Shown: positions 9,529-19,851 of the stretch, piece by piece
Position numbering within the stretch: the stretch's first letter is position 1
Layout of the letters: each line of letters opens with the position of its first letter
Assembly: GCF_038006045.1 (NCBI RefSeq)
Contig: NZ_JBBOUK010000001.1
Location: 1,963,001-2,027,000, forward strand
Direction: 5' to 3'
DNA length: 64,000 nucleotides
Source: Exiguobacterium sp. FSL W8-0210
GTDB taxonomy: Bacteria; Bacillota; Bacilli; Exiguobacteriales; Exiguobacteriaceae
Made by a program: the position numbers and the translations under genes
Notes under the pieces: generated by a model
What the model was told of the DNA's origin: nothing
The model's database searches: none
The model's input: only the letters and a program-made list of their open reading frames with translations

Positions 9529-11220
9529 ATGGCTTTTGACGGATTGATGACGACACGCGTCGTCGAAGAACTCCAACCGCTCGTCGGAGGACGGATCAAT
9601 AAGGTATACCAACCGTATACATTGGATTTAGTATTCCAGGTCCGGGCCGAGCGAAAAAACGTATTGTTGCTCGCCTCTGCGAATGCCATGTATGCACGGA
9701 TGCACATTACGTCGGAAGCGGTCAGCAACCCGAGTGAACCCCCACTCTTCTGTATGATGCTCCGCAAACATGTCGAAGGTGGGTTCATCGAATCAATTGA
9801 ACAACTCGAACGTGACCGAATCATCGTCTTGCGCGTCCGCTCCCGGAACGAACTCGGTGATGAGGAAGCGAAAAAAATCTATGTCGAGTTGATGGGACGT
9901 CACTCGAACATCATTTTGACCGATGGACAAGATAAGATCCTCGATGCGATCAAACACTTACCACTCAGTCAAAATACCTTCCGGACGATCATGCCAGGGA
10001 TGACATACCAGCTTCCGCCGGCACAGGATAAAGTTGATCCGCTTACGGGAGATATCGAAAAGACCCTTCACCGAATCGACTGGAACGCTGGGAAACTCGA
10101 TCGACAGTTACTTGGTCTCTTCAGTGGTCTATCTCCGCAAATCGCAAAGGAAGTCGTCACACGGGCAGGTCTTGCTAACCGGACGAATCTTGCATCTGCC
10201 TTTCAAGATGTCCTGAAGGAACTCGATGGTCCTTATGTGTTGCAACGGATGGAAGGTGGTAAGGAACGCTTCGCACCGGTCCGGCTAACGGAAGGATCCA
10301 TCATCGACGAGAAGACGTTCGAGACGAGTGGTCAAGTCCTCGACGCCTTCTTCCATCAAAAAGCAAACCGCGATCGCGTCAAACAACAAGCAGCCGATCT
10401 CGAACGGTTCATCAAGAGCGAGTACGATAAGAATATCTTAAAGCGCTCAAAACTCGAAAAAGATTTAGAAGCGACGTTACGGATGGATGAATGGAAACAT
10501 AAAGGGGAACTGCTGACGACCTATCTTTATCAGCTCGAACGCGGGATGAAGGAAGCGACCGTCGTCGATTACTATGATCCAGATGGTGCTGAGATCACGA
10601 TCACGCTTGATCCTCGTTTCTCGCCGAATGAGAACGCGCAACGTTATTACAAACGGTATAACAAATTAAAAACCGCCAAAGTCGAAGTCGCGCGTCAGCT
10701 CGAGAAGAACCAAGCTGAGATTGCGTACTTCGAAGGCTTACTTGCGCAACTCGATGTCGCATCCCCGGAAGACATCCGGGAAATGCGCGAGGAACTCGTC
10801 GAAGAAGGTTATCTGCGCGAACGACAAAAGAAGAAAAAGAAACCGCAGCTCCCACAACTCGAAGAATACCGTTCTTCGACTGGTCTTCCATTCTTCGTCG
10901 GAAAGAACAATAAACAAAATGATTACGCGACGTTCAAGTTCGGACGCAGGTCCGATACGTGGTTACACACGAAGGATATCCCGGGATCACACGTCATCAT
11001 TCAAAGTGATGCACCGGACGAGACGACGTTGAAGGAAGCAGCGATTGTCGCGGCTTATTTCTCGAAAGCACGTGAGTCGAGCCAAGTTCCGGTCGACTTC
11101 ACGGAACTACGTTATGTCAAAAAACCGAGTGGTGCAAAGCCCGGATTCGTCATCTACACGGATCAAACGACTCTTTACGTCACACCTGATCCAGATGTCG
11201 TCCAATCCTTACGTCAATGA
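9529..11220 (+). CDS. rqcH: Ribosome quality control factor RqcH (NFACT / FbpA family, YloA)
   Basis: Binds stalled 50S subunits carrying peptidyl-tRNA and directs C-terminal alanine tailing of the nascent chain; the family was earlier annotated as fibronectin-binding. I start at the ATG at 9529 (563 residues, MAFDGLMTTR) with AAGAAGG upstream; the upstream ATG at 9472 adds 19 unrelated residues. The NFACT-N domain is at the start (the D96-R97 pair corresponds to the catalytic DR motif of this family), followed by helix-hairpin-helix and a long coiled coil (about 280-420). The C-terminal NFACT-R domain has DTWLHTKDIPGSHVII. It stands alone on the plus strand, convergent with the FUSC gene. 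Confidence 0.95.
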   Translation: MAFDGLMTTRVVEELQPLVGGRINKVYQPYTLDLVFQVRAERKNVLLLASANAMYARMHITSEAVSNPSEPPLFCMMLRKHVEGGFIESIEQLERDRIIVLRVRSRNELGDEEAKKIYVELMGRHSNIILTDGQDKILDAIKHLPLSQNTFRTIMPGMTYQLPPAQDKVDPLTGDIEKTLHRIDWNAGKLDRQLLGLFSGLSPQIAKEVVTRAGLANRTNLASAFQDVLKELDGPYVLQRMEGGKERFAPVRLTEGSIIDEKTFETSGQVLDAFFHQKANRDRVKQQAADLERFIKSEYDKNILKRSKLEKDLEATLRMDEWKHKGELLTTYLYQLERGMKEATVVDYYDPDGAEITITLDPRFSPNENAQRYYKRYNKLKTAKVEVARQLEKNQAEIAYFEGLLAQLDVASPEDIREMREELVEEGYLRERQKKKKKPQLPQLEEYRSSTGLPFFVGKNNKQNDYATFKFGRRSDTWLHTKDIPGSHVIIQSDAPDETTLKEAAIVAAYFSKARESSQVPVDFTELRYVKKPSGAKPGFVIYTDQTTLYVTPDPDVVQSLRQ

Positions 11221-11228
11221 TGCTACAC

Positions 11229-11279
11229 AAAAAAGCGCTGTTTCTCCTAAGTGACATTTAGGAGAAACAGCGCTTTTTC
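11229..11279. terminator. Bidirectional Rho-independent terminator between rqcH and the FUSC gene
   Basis: A perfect 17-bp inverted repeat (11234-11250 with 11258-11274, 7-base loop) is flanked by A6 on the left and T5 on the right. It can end rqcH transcription on the plus strand and FUSC transcription on the minus strand. Confidence 0.92.
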
Positions 11280-11283
11280 ATCT

Positions 11284-12195
11284 TCACTTCATTTTTTCTA
11301 ACTGTTCCCGGTAATCGAGCAAATGCCCATGGATGATATCCTTCGCCTCGCTTAATTCTTGATCGAATGAGAACATCGCTTGTTTTCGTTCGTGGGAGAA
11401 GATGACATCGTAATGATGGCTGAGTAAGAAATCAATTTCCTGACCGAGCGTCTTTTCTTGTTCTTCTGTCATCGGGATATCCCGGTGACTAGCAATGCTT
11501 TCAAGCAAGACGAGCAACTTGTCTTCAAGATCAACAAGCTCCTTCAGTCGAATGAACGCTTCACTTTGACCGCTCGCCACTAGTGGATATTTTTGATCCT
11601 CTTGAAGCATCAACATCATTTCCTCATGTTTGAGGATTTGTTTACGGACAGTCAGCAAGCGTCCATCATCTTGCACAAGGCTTCGCCAATCTTCCATCAA
11701 CTGTTGCGTCGTTTTTTTGACGAGTAACAGTAAGCGGTCTTCATAATGTGGCGGGAAGACGATGTAATTGACGAGGACGGCAGATAATACCCCAACGACA
11801 GTCAACAACGACCGTGATAAGGCATAGTGGACGTAGTCAGCGGTCGGGCTCTCGAACATCAAGACGATCGCAAAAGCAGCGAACGTCGACATATCCGTTC
11901 GTCCAATCATCGAATTGAGGACGAGCGAGACGACGACGGCGAGTCCGATCGTCAGTGGATTGGCACCAAGTGTCGCAACGATGGCGAGTCCACACATCAG
12001 TCCGAGTACCGTTCCGAAAATTCGATTGAAGACGATTTTAAATGAACGATGGATCGTCGGTTGCATCGCAACGATGGCTGCGACAGCCCCCATTCCTGAA
12101 TAAATACCGAATACATACCAAGAGATGCTGAGTGCAAGAGCTACCGCGATACCGGTCTTGATCGTTCGAAGTCCAATCCGAAACTTTAATTTCAC
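11284..12195 (-). CDS. FUSC / aromatic acid exporter-like membrane protein (DUF939 family)
   Basis: The 303-residue protein has four or more hydrophobic segments in its first half (within about 10-150; for example SGMGAVAAIVAMQPTI and ALAIVATLGA-like stretches) and a long charged helical C-terminal half rich in Glu, Leu and Lys. This is the layout of the DUF939/ArAE_1 group, relatives of aromatic-acid exporters; the substrate is unknown. Its start overlaps the stop of the DUF4097 gene by 4 bases, so the two are probably made together. It ends in the shared terminator with rqcH. Confidence 0.75.
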   Translation of the reverse strand: MKLKFRIGLRTIKTGIAVALALSISWYVFGIYSGMGAVAAIVAMQPTIHRSFKIVFNRIFGTVLGLMCGLAIVATLGANPLTIGLAVVVSLVLNSMIGRTDMSTFAAFAIVLMFESPTADYVHYALSRSLLTVVGVLSAVLVNYIVFPPHYEDRLLLLVKKTTQQLMEDWRSLVQDDGRLLTVRKQILKHEEMMLMLQEDQKYPLVASGQSEAFIRLKELVDLEDKLLVLLESIASHRDIPMTEEQEKTLGQEIDFLLSHHYDVIFSHERKQAMFSFDQELSEAKDIIHGHLLDYREQLEKMK

Positions 12196-13094
12196 TCGAG
12201 CGTCACCTGCCCGACTTCACTATTGACTGTCACTTCCGGTTTTTCTTGTTTCGACAGTTCATAAATCGTCTCATCCTTATTCTTTTGTTTCGTATATCGG
12301 TCAGAGGCTTTAATATCGCCTCCCGTGTCAATCGTAATCGTACCGGCTGATTTATCTGGTTTTAGCTTCGTCGCGCCGTCAATCGTCGTGACATCAAGAC
12401 TCAATTTCGCCATATAGTCTGCCAGTGAGACACTCTCGCCTGTCACCTGCGCATGGACGGCGTCCATTTCCTTGACGGAAATCGCACGTGTAGCATTCAG
12501 TGTAATCTCATCACCTTTTACTTTATCGAGACTCATCGCTTCTCCGTCCATCTCGATCGTTTTTGCGTAGATGCCCATTCCTTTAAGTGTTCCAGCCTCG
12601 ACATCGACACGGTTCATATAACTTGGTAGTCCCACTTGAATCGTATAGTCTGCTGTTTTTTCGCTCGGACGATTGCCAAGTCGAGATAGCCAACCATCTC
12701 GTCCTGTCACCGTCACCGTATTCGTCGATGTACTGATTTTCAGTCGTTTGCCACTCGACGCACTATCGACGAGCTTGATTTGGACGTTTCCATCTGTGCT
12801 TCGAATGAATTGTACCGTTGCGTGCGGCGCCTCGATGGCGAGAGATTTATAGCGATTCGTCGTTTTGAATGTTTCGCCTCGTGATAACAATTCCGTTGAG
12901 ACGAGCAATGTGATTGAATAGATGACGACAAGTCCGAGAATGACACCACCGTATAAATAAAGCGGTCGCTTCACTGGTCCTTTTTCTCCAATCCGGTTCA
13001 ACCGTGCATCCATCTTTTGTTTTTGTTTATTTTTTAAGCGTGTGAACGACGATTGTTTTCGTTTCCGCACACTCCTACTGTTATGCTCTTCCAT
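12192..13094 (-). CDS. Membrane-anchored DUF4097-like protein
   Basis: A 300-residue protein with a very basic cytoplasmic N-terminus (about 1-43), one membrane segment (about 46-67) and an extracytoplasmic part built of repeating short beta strands (for example TIEMDGEAMSLDKVKGDEI, LNATRAISVKEMDAVHAQV). That pattern is typical of the DUF4097 'toastrack' fold, also found in anti-sigma-like and stress-linked membrane proteins. No catalytic motif is visible and no function can be assigned. It is the first gene of a two-gene unit with the FUSC protein. Confidence 0.7.
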   Translation of the reverse strand: MEEHNSRSVRKRKQSSFTRLKNKQKQKMDARLNRIGEKGPVKRPLYLYGGVILGLVVIYSITLLVSTELLSRGETFKTTNRYKSLAIEAPHATVQFIRSTDGNVQIKLVDSASSGKRLKISTSTNTVTVTGRDGWLSRLGNRPSEKTADYTIQVGLPSYMNRVDVEAGTLKGMGIYAKTIEMDGEAMSLDKVKGDEITLNATRAISVKEMDAVHAQVTGESVSLADYMAKLSLDVTTIDGATKLKPDKSAGTITIDTGGDIKASDRYTKQKNKDETIYELSKQEKPEVTVNSEVGQVTLE

Positions 13095-13120
13095 GTCAGC
13101 CCCTCCATCTCATGTCTACC

Positions 13121-13150
13121 ATTATTCCGAATATCTGAATCGGCTGTCAA
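13121..13150 (-). promoter_or_regulatory. Predicted sigma-A promoter of the DUF4097-FUSC unit
   Basis: Minus strand: consensus -35 TTGACA (13145-13150), 18-base spacer, -10 AATAAT (13121-13126), 27 bases upstream of the DUF4097 start codon. Confidence 0.6.
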
Positions 13151-13251
13151 CAGCCCCCTTCTTATCATAGAAGAAGTTCACCGTTTCGCCATCGGGCGGA
13201 AGAAGGAAGCGTCATCGGATGAACCACTGACATTCCAGAACAATAATCGAC

Positions 13252-13286
13252 AAAAAGGAGAGGAACATTGACGTTTCCTCTCCTTT
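13252..13286 (-). terminator. Rho-independent terminator after ytkL
   Basis: Minus strand: an 11-bp stem (AAGGAGAGGAA with TTCCTCTCCTT) and a 9-base loop, followed by a T run; it begins 14 bases after the ytkL stop. Confidence 0.8.
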
Positions 13287-13299
13287 GCTTAAGAACGGA

Positions 13300-13989
13300 T
13301 TATAATTCGAGTGACTCGCCAATCGCGAGTGGATGACCCGTTTGACCTTGCGCTTCAATCTTTTCACAGAATGCGTTCGCATCTTGTTTGATTAAATCAA
13401 ATGTATCGTAGTGGATTGGTACGACGGCTTTCGCTTGCAACATATCTGCAGCGATCAACGCATCATCCGGACCCATCGTGAAGTTATCACCGATCGGTAA
13501 GAAGGCTAAATCGATTTCGTGATGAGCGCCATAAAGGGCTAAATCCCCGAACAGTGCCGTATCGCCTGCATGATAGATTTCCTTTCCTTCGATCGTCAGC
13601 AAGAATCCAGCCGGCATCCCCATGTACGTAATCGTCTGTTTTTCCTCATCGATGATACTTGATGAATGGAATGCCTGTGTCATCTTCACTTTACCAAACG
13701 GGAATTCAAACTGTCCGCCGAGATTCATCGGATGAACGTTGAGGCCTTTGAAACTCAGATACGTCGCCAGTTCGTGCGTAGCAATGATTGTTGCTCCCGT
13801 GGCTTTCGCGATACGCTCTGCATCCAGCATATGATCGGCATGGGCATGGGTTAACAAAATAAAATCTGCCTTGACGTCATCTGGATTCGTCGTCGCTTTT
13901 TCATTACCACTAAAGAATGGATCGATGACGAGATGGTGACCATTCGTTTCAATCGTTACTGTTGACTGTCCATGATAAGTTAGCTTCAT
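13300..13989 (-). CDS. ytkL: UPF0173 metal-dependent hydrolase (YtkL-like)
   Basis: Metallo-beta-lactamase-fold protein of 229 residues. The metal-binding signature THAHADH is at about 47-53, and further likely ligands are in [12 protein letters not shown] and the C-terminal PIHYDTFD. The family is widespread and its substrate is not established. It lies 19 bases downstream of the broken HxlR gene in the same direction, so it may be read from the HxlR promoter; no separate promoter was found in the gap. Confidence 0.88.
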   Translation of the reverse strand: MKLTYHGQSTVTIETNGHHLVIDPFFSGNEKATTNPDDVKADFILLTHAHADHMLDAERIAKATGATIIATHELATYLSFKGLNVHPMNLGGQFEFPFGKVKMTQAFHSSSIIDEEKQTITYMGMPAGFLLTIEGKEIYHAGDTALFGDLALYGAHHEIDLAFLPIGDNFTMGPDDALIAADMLQAKAVVPIHYDTFDLIKQDANAFCEKIEAQGQTGHPLAIGESLEL

Positions 13990-14008
13990 CTAATTCACTG
14001 CCTCTCGA

Positions 14009-14322
14009 TTAGGATTCGGATAATTGATTCCCTTCCCCCCATGCGCATAAACCTTTCATGGCTGGTTGCAGTGTAAATGCCGCTTCTGTCAATTTGTATT
14101 CGACATGTAAGACGGCTTCATCATACTCAATCCGTTCATCATTCCGAGACGTTCGAGTTCTTTTAATTGATCCGTCAAGACTTTCCGAGAAATTCCGGGA
14201 ATGGCACGTTGTAACTCTAAAAAACGTTTCGGACCGTTCTCTAACGTGCAATATAATTGTGGACGCCATTTTCCGCCGATGATGGCGAGCGCCCGATTGA
14301 CCGGAAATTGTTCTGTCGACAT
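14009..14322 (-). pseudogene. HxlR-family winged-helix regulator, split by a one-base frameshift
   Basis: The ATG at 14322 (GGAGGAG 8 bases upstream) opens a typical HxlR winged helix: NRALAIIGGKWRPQLYCTL, then RFLELQRAIPGISRKVLTDQ and LKELERLGM. At about 14136 the frame runs off into 16 unrelated residues and stops. The other frame continues exactly where the family would: ERIEYDEAVLHVEYKLTEAA to the stop at 14009. Adding one T to the coding strand after ATGAT (ATGATTGAACGG) restores a normal protein of about 104 residues with GMIERIEY. The conserved cysteine of many HxlR proteins (CPV) is replaced by phenylalanine (FPV). It is divergent from the glyoxalase-fold gene, the arrangement expected of its regulator. 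The break may be a true mutation or a sequencing error. Confidence 0.88.
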
Positions 14323-14355
14323 GTTGTTCTCTCCTCCAGAGTAGTTACTTCAAAG

Positions 14356-14400
14356 TGCGTACTATGCAATCGAGTGTAGCGTAAGTTAGAGTATGCGTAA
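14356..14400. promoter_or_regulatory. Candidate operator region between the HxlR gene and the glyoxalase-fold gene
   Basis: The divergent intergenic region holds a near-palindrome TGCGTA-C-TATGCA (14356-14368) and an imperfect direct repeat GAGTGTAGCGTAA / GAGTATGCGTAA (14372-14384 and 14389-14400, 17-base period) sharing the GCGTA core. Such sites would suit a dimeric HxlR regulator controlling both directions. This is inferred from position and symmetry only. Confidence 0.35.
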
Positions 14401-14426
14401 ATCATTTTGCAAAAGGAGTGTTAAGC

Positions 14427-14918
14427 ATAACGTATCCACGTAATTTTTCGCACATCGGTCTTTCTGTACCGAATCTCGACGAAGCCGTCCGTTTTTATCA
14501 AGAGGTGATGGGTTGGTATATCATCATGGAACCATCTGATGTCCTCGAAGATGACTCTGCCATCGGTGTCATGTGTACGGATGTCTTTGGTGCAGGATGG
14601 AACAAGTTCCGGATTGCTCACATGGCGACAGGTGACCGCATCGGAATCGAGTTGTTCGAGTTCCCGAACAATGAACAACCCGAAAATAACTTCGAATTCT
14701 GGAAAACAGGCATCTTCCATTATGCGATCCAAGATCCAGACGTCGAAGGACTCGTCGAAAAAATCGTCGCCCACGGCGGCAAACAACGGATGCCGATCCG
14801 CGAATACTATCCGGGAGACAAGCCGTATCGAATGGTCTACTGTGAGGATCCATTCGGTAACCTCGTCGAAATCTACTCTCACTCGTATGAACTCACCTAT
14901 TCGGAAGGAGCGTATTAA
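14427..14918 (+). CDS. VOC-family (glyoxalase/bleomycin-resistance fold) protein, probable ATA start
   Basis: A dioxygenase/glyoxalase-like vicinal-oxygen-chelate protein of about 163 residues. HIGLSVPNLDEAVRFYQEVMGW near the start and the later DPFGNLVEIYSH strand, with likely metal ligands His and Glu, define the fold; the substrate is unknown. The best Shine-Dalgarno (AAAAGGAG, 14411-14418) is 8 bases before an ATA at 14427. The only normal in-frame start nearby is a GTG at 14418 that overlaps the Shine-Dalgarno itself. Either ATA is used, as AUU is in infC, or the start has mutated from ATG. It is followed 2 bases later by the oxidoreductase gene. Confidence 0.8.
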   Translation: MTYPRNFSHIGLSVPNLDEAVRFYQEVMGWYIIMEPSDVLEDDSAIGVMCTDVFGAGWNKFRIAHMATGDRIGIELFEFPNNEQPENNFEFWKTGIFHYAIQDPDVEGLVEKIVAHGGKQRMPIREYYPGDKPYRMVYCEDPFGNLVEIYSHSYELTYSEGAY

Positions 14919-14920
14919 AC

Positions 14921-15892
14921 ATGAAAGCATGGTTAAATCACTCAGGTACAGCCATTGATCAATGGACATTCGAAGAGGTCGAAACACCGACGCCAGGAGA
15001 AGGTCAAGCCTTGATTCGTGTCAAAACCGTCGCGCTGAATCCCGTCGACTATAAGGCGACCAACAATCCAGCTTGGACGTTCCCGCATATTCCAGGCGTC
15101 GATTTAGCTGGTGTCGTCGAACAAATCGGACCCGGCGCAGAAGTGAAAATCGGCGATCGTGTAGCGATTCATACGAACCTGCAACGCGATGGTGCTTTTG
15201 CTGAATATGCCCTCGTCGATACACGTGCCCTCGCCCTGATTCCGGAAGACATCTCATTCGCTGAAGCCGCTGCGATTCTTTGCGCAGGCATGACTGCCTA
15301 TGAAGCCATCGTTCAGAAGATGAACACGACAGGGAAAGAAACGATCCTTATCCATGCTGGTGCAGGTGGTGTTGGTGGCATCGGCATTCAACTCGCAAAA
15401 CGCCTTGGTCTTAAGGTCGCGACGACTGCTTCGACGGAAAATCATGAGTGGGTCAAGCGACTCGGTGCCGATCTTGCCATCGACTACAAAAAAGAAAATG
15501 TCACGGATGTCATCCGCGATTGGACGAACGGTCGCGGCGCTGACTTGATTTTTAATACGGTGGGTCGAGATGAAGCAACAGCTGATCTCGGACGTCTTGC
15601 CTTCTCGGGGCAACTTGCCTTCATCGCCGGTGGTCCCGATCAGTCGGTCGTTAAGCCGTTCACGCTCTCCCCTTCGATCCATGAAGTGGCACTCGCGGCT
15701 GCTTATGCAAGCGAAGATGACCGTGCCATCCGAAATCTCGGTTATATGGCAAGCGAGTTATTAAAATTCGTCGCAGCAAAAGAACTCGATCCACTCGTTA
15801 CAGAAGAGATTCCAGCAGCAGACATCGTCAAAGGATTGCAACGTCTATCTGAACGCCACGTCCGTGGTAAAATCATCGCTACATTCAATTGA
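14921..15892 (+). CDS. Zinc-independent MDR oxidoreductase (NADPH:quinone reductase-like)
   Basis: Medium-chain dehydrogenase/reductase of 323 residues. The N-terminal GroES-like domain has LNPVDYKATNNP and IPGVDLAGVVEQIGPG, and the nucleotide-binding domain has HAGAGGVGGIGIQLAKRLG. The structural and catalytic zinc cysteines of classical alcohol dehydrogenases are not seen, which fits the quinone oxidoreductase branch. It is co-directional with the VOC gene at 2 bases spacing. Together with HxlR control this resembles a detoxification unit for electrophiles or aldehydes, but the substrate is inferred only. Confidence 0.88.
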   Translation: MKAWLNHSGTAIDQWTFEEVETPTPGEGQALIRVKTVALNPVDYKATNNPAWTFPHIPGVDLAGVVEQIGPGAEVKIGDRVAIHTNLQRDGAFAEYALVDTRALALIPEDISFAEAAAILCAGMTAYEAIVQKMNTTGKETILIHAGAGGVGGIGIQLAKRLGLKVATTASTENHEWVKRLGADLAIDYKKENVTDVIRDWTNGRGADLIFNTVGRDEATADLGRLAFSGQLAFIAGGPDQSVVKPFTLSPSIHEVALAAAYASEDDRAIRNLGYMASELLKFVAAKELDPLVTEEIPAADIVKGLQRLSERHVRGKIIATFN

Positions 15893-15910
15893 TTTCTCAA
15901 TTTGACATGA

Positions 15911-15953
15911 AACAGCCGATCGTCCTTAGATAACAGGATGATCGGCTGTTGTT
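15911..15953. terminator. Probable terminator between the oxidoreductase and GNAT genes
   Basis: An inverted repeat pairs 15911-15924 with 15936-15950 (GC-rich core CAGCCGATC/GATCGGCTG). The T tract on the plus side is weak (TTGTTGTG). It lies between two convergent genes. Confidence 0.6.
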
Positions 15954-15995
15954 GTGCATATCAATGTCTAGACATCGAAATAAGAAACTCGATAC

Positions 15996-16805
15996 TTACC
16001 GGTAGCGGTCTTGTTTCTTGATATGTAAGGATCGTCCGACTAACTCGAAACCGACATGCTGATAGATCTTATTCGCTGTCTGGTTCGACCAATCAGTGTA
16101 GAGCGTCACGACCGGATAAGACTGTAGTAGATGTTCAGATAGTTTGGCGACAAGATAAGAGGCATACCCATTTCCACGCAGTTCTTTCGGCGTATAGACG
16201 TAAGAAATCGTAATCCCAGTTTGCGTCGGACGCGTCGCTGCTGCCATCGCGACAAGCACATCTTCACGAAACAGTCCGATCAAGCTTCTTTGGTGGATGT
16301 GTCGCGTCATCGACTGATGGAGTTGCGTAAGCTGTCGCTCAGAAGGTCGCGTTTCAACTTCATATAAAAATCCGGACGCAAACGCTAAGGCTTGTTGTCT
16401 TTCATCGTCCGAAATCGGTCGGAAGACGACATTTTTCGGAACCTGCGGCATCTCGACCTTCGTCAATGCATACATCCCCTGTTCCATATGTACCTCATAC
16501 ATGGAATGTGGGAGTAACAGCGGCGCTAAGATAGCCTGTTCTCCGACGAATCCTGGACTATCCAGAATTCGCGCAAGCTTTCGGATTCCTTCTTGCGAGA
16601 ACACATCCCCTGCGACGATGGCTTGCTCCGGTATCGTTTGCAATATGACGAGACGATGATCGCCTTCTTGTGCCGTTGCCATCAAGAGCGGTTCATCCCC
16701 ACGTTCTAATATGCCAAGAATCAACTGATGGGTATCCGGACGTTCAAGCAAAAACGGGAGGACGACCTTTTTGAACTGTTCATAATCACGATAATGCGTC
16801 ACCAT
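15996..16805 (-). CDS. GNAT-family N-acetyltransferase, two-domain type
   Basis: A 269-residue protein whose C-terminal third is a GNAT domain. The acetyl-CoA loop is seen as YTPKELRGNGYASYLVAKLSE, followed by LYTDWSNQTANKIYQHVGFE. The N-terminal part looks like a degenerate second acetyltransferase-like domain. The substrate is unknown. It lies about 80 bases downstream of pyrE on the same strand. A 9-bp inverted repeat without a T tract (16834-16855) sits in its leader. Confidence 0.85.
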   Translation of the reverse strand: MVTHYRDYEQFKKVVLPFLLERPDTHQLILGILERGDEPLLMATAQEGDHRLVILQTIPEQAIVAGDVFSQEGIRKLARILDSPGFVGEQAILAPLLLPHSMYEVHMEQGMYALTKVEMPQVPKNVVFRPISDDERQQALAFASGFLYEVETRPSERQLTQLHQSMTRHIHQRSLIGLFREDVLVAMAAATRPTQTGITISYVYTPKELRGNGYASYLVAKLSEHLLQSYPVVTLYTDWSNQTANKIYQHVGFELVGRSLHIKKQDRYR

Positions 16806-16885
16806 AGTCGACGACCTCCTTTATTTTTCTAGTGTACCAAAACATTCACTAGAAATCGTAGGGCGTCCGACGGAATCTATCGATT

Positions 16886-17514
16886 TTAGGCGTTCGCTGT
16901 AAAACGTTCGCTCCAAGCGACTGGATCTTTCGACCAATCCGCCAACTGTTTTTGCTCTTCTATAGTAATATCGCCTTGTTGTTGTGCGGTTTCGAGTAAC
17001 GCTTCGAACGTCAGTAATGCATCCGCTTCGATCTTTGCGTCGCGGAGATTGTTTGACAAGCGCTCCATCCCGTACGAGAAGATCGCTTGAATGCGAATGA
17101 CATTTGCTCCCTTCGCTTGCAGAGCTTCCGCCGCTTCGATTGCTGACATCCCCGTCGATAATAAGTCTTCGATGACGACGACACGTTGTCCAGGTTGAAT
17201 GACACCTTCGATTTGATTCCCTTTACCGTGTTTCTTGTTGCCACTACGTACGTAGACCATCGGTAATCCTAGTCGTTCCGCGACGAATGCTGCGTGTGGA
17301 ATACCTGCCGTCGCAGTTCCAGCAATCACATCGACTGCAAGTCCCTTCACTTTCTCAGCGAGTGCATCTGCAATCAAGGAACGAACTTCTGGGTACGAGA
17401 GCGTCAAACGATTATCACAATAAATCGGTGAACGAAGTCCACTTGCCCATGTGTATGGATCGTTTGGCGATAAGGTGACGGCTTCAATACGGAGTAACGC
17501 ACTAGCGATTGGAT

Positions 17515-17521
<7 letters not shown>
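16886..17521 (-). CDS. pyrE: Orotate phosphoribosyltransferase
   Basis: Converts orotate and PRPP to orotidine monophosphate. The 211-residue form starts at the ATG at 17521 (MVNPIASALL), with AAGGGG 8 bases upstream; the in-frame ATG at 17539 lies at the Shine-Dalgarno and adds 6 residues. The PRPP-binding motif is VVVIEDLLSTGMSAIEA. It is the last gene of the pyr operon and overlaps pyrF by 7 bases. No convincing terminator was found after it. Confidence 0.96.

Positions 17522-19847
<2,326 letters not shown>

Positions 19848-19851
<4 letters not shown>

Noticed and set aside
14569-14987. Long minus-strand ORFs opposite the VOC gene.
   Set aside because: They have no ribosome binding site, no recognisable domain and lie antisense to a gene with clear family motifs.
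16834-16855. 9-bp inverted repeat after pyrE considered as the pyr operon terminator.
   Set aside because: It is followed by A-rich sequence on the minus strand, with no T tract, and lies close to the next gene's ribosome binding site.
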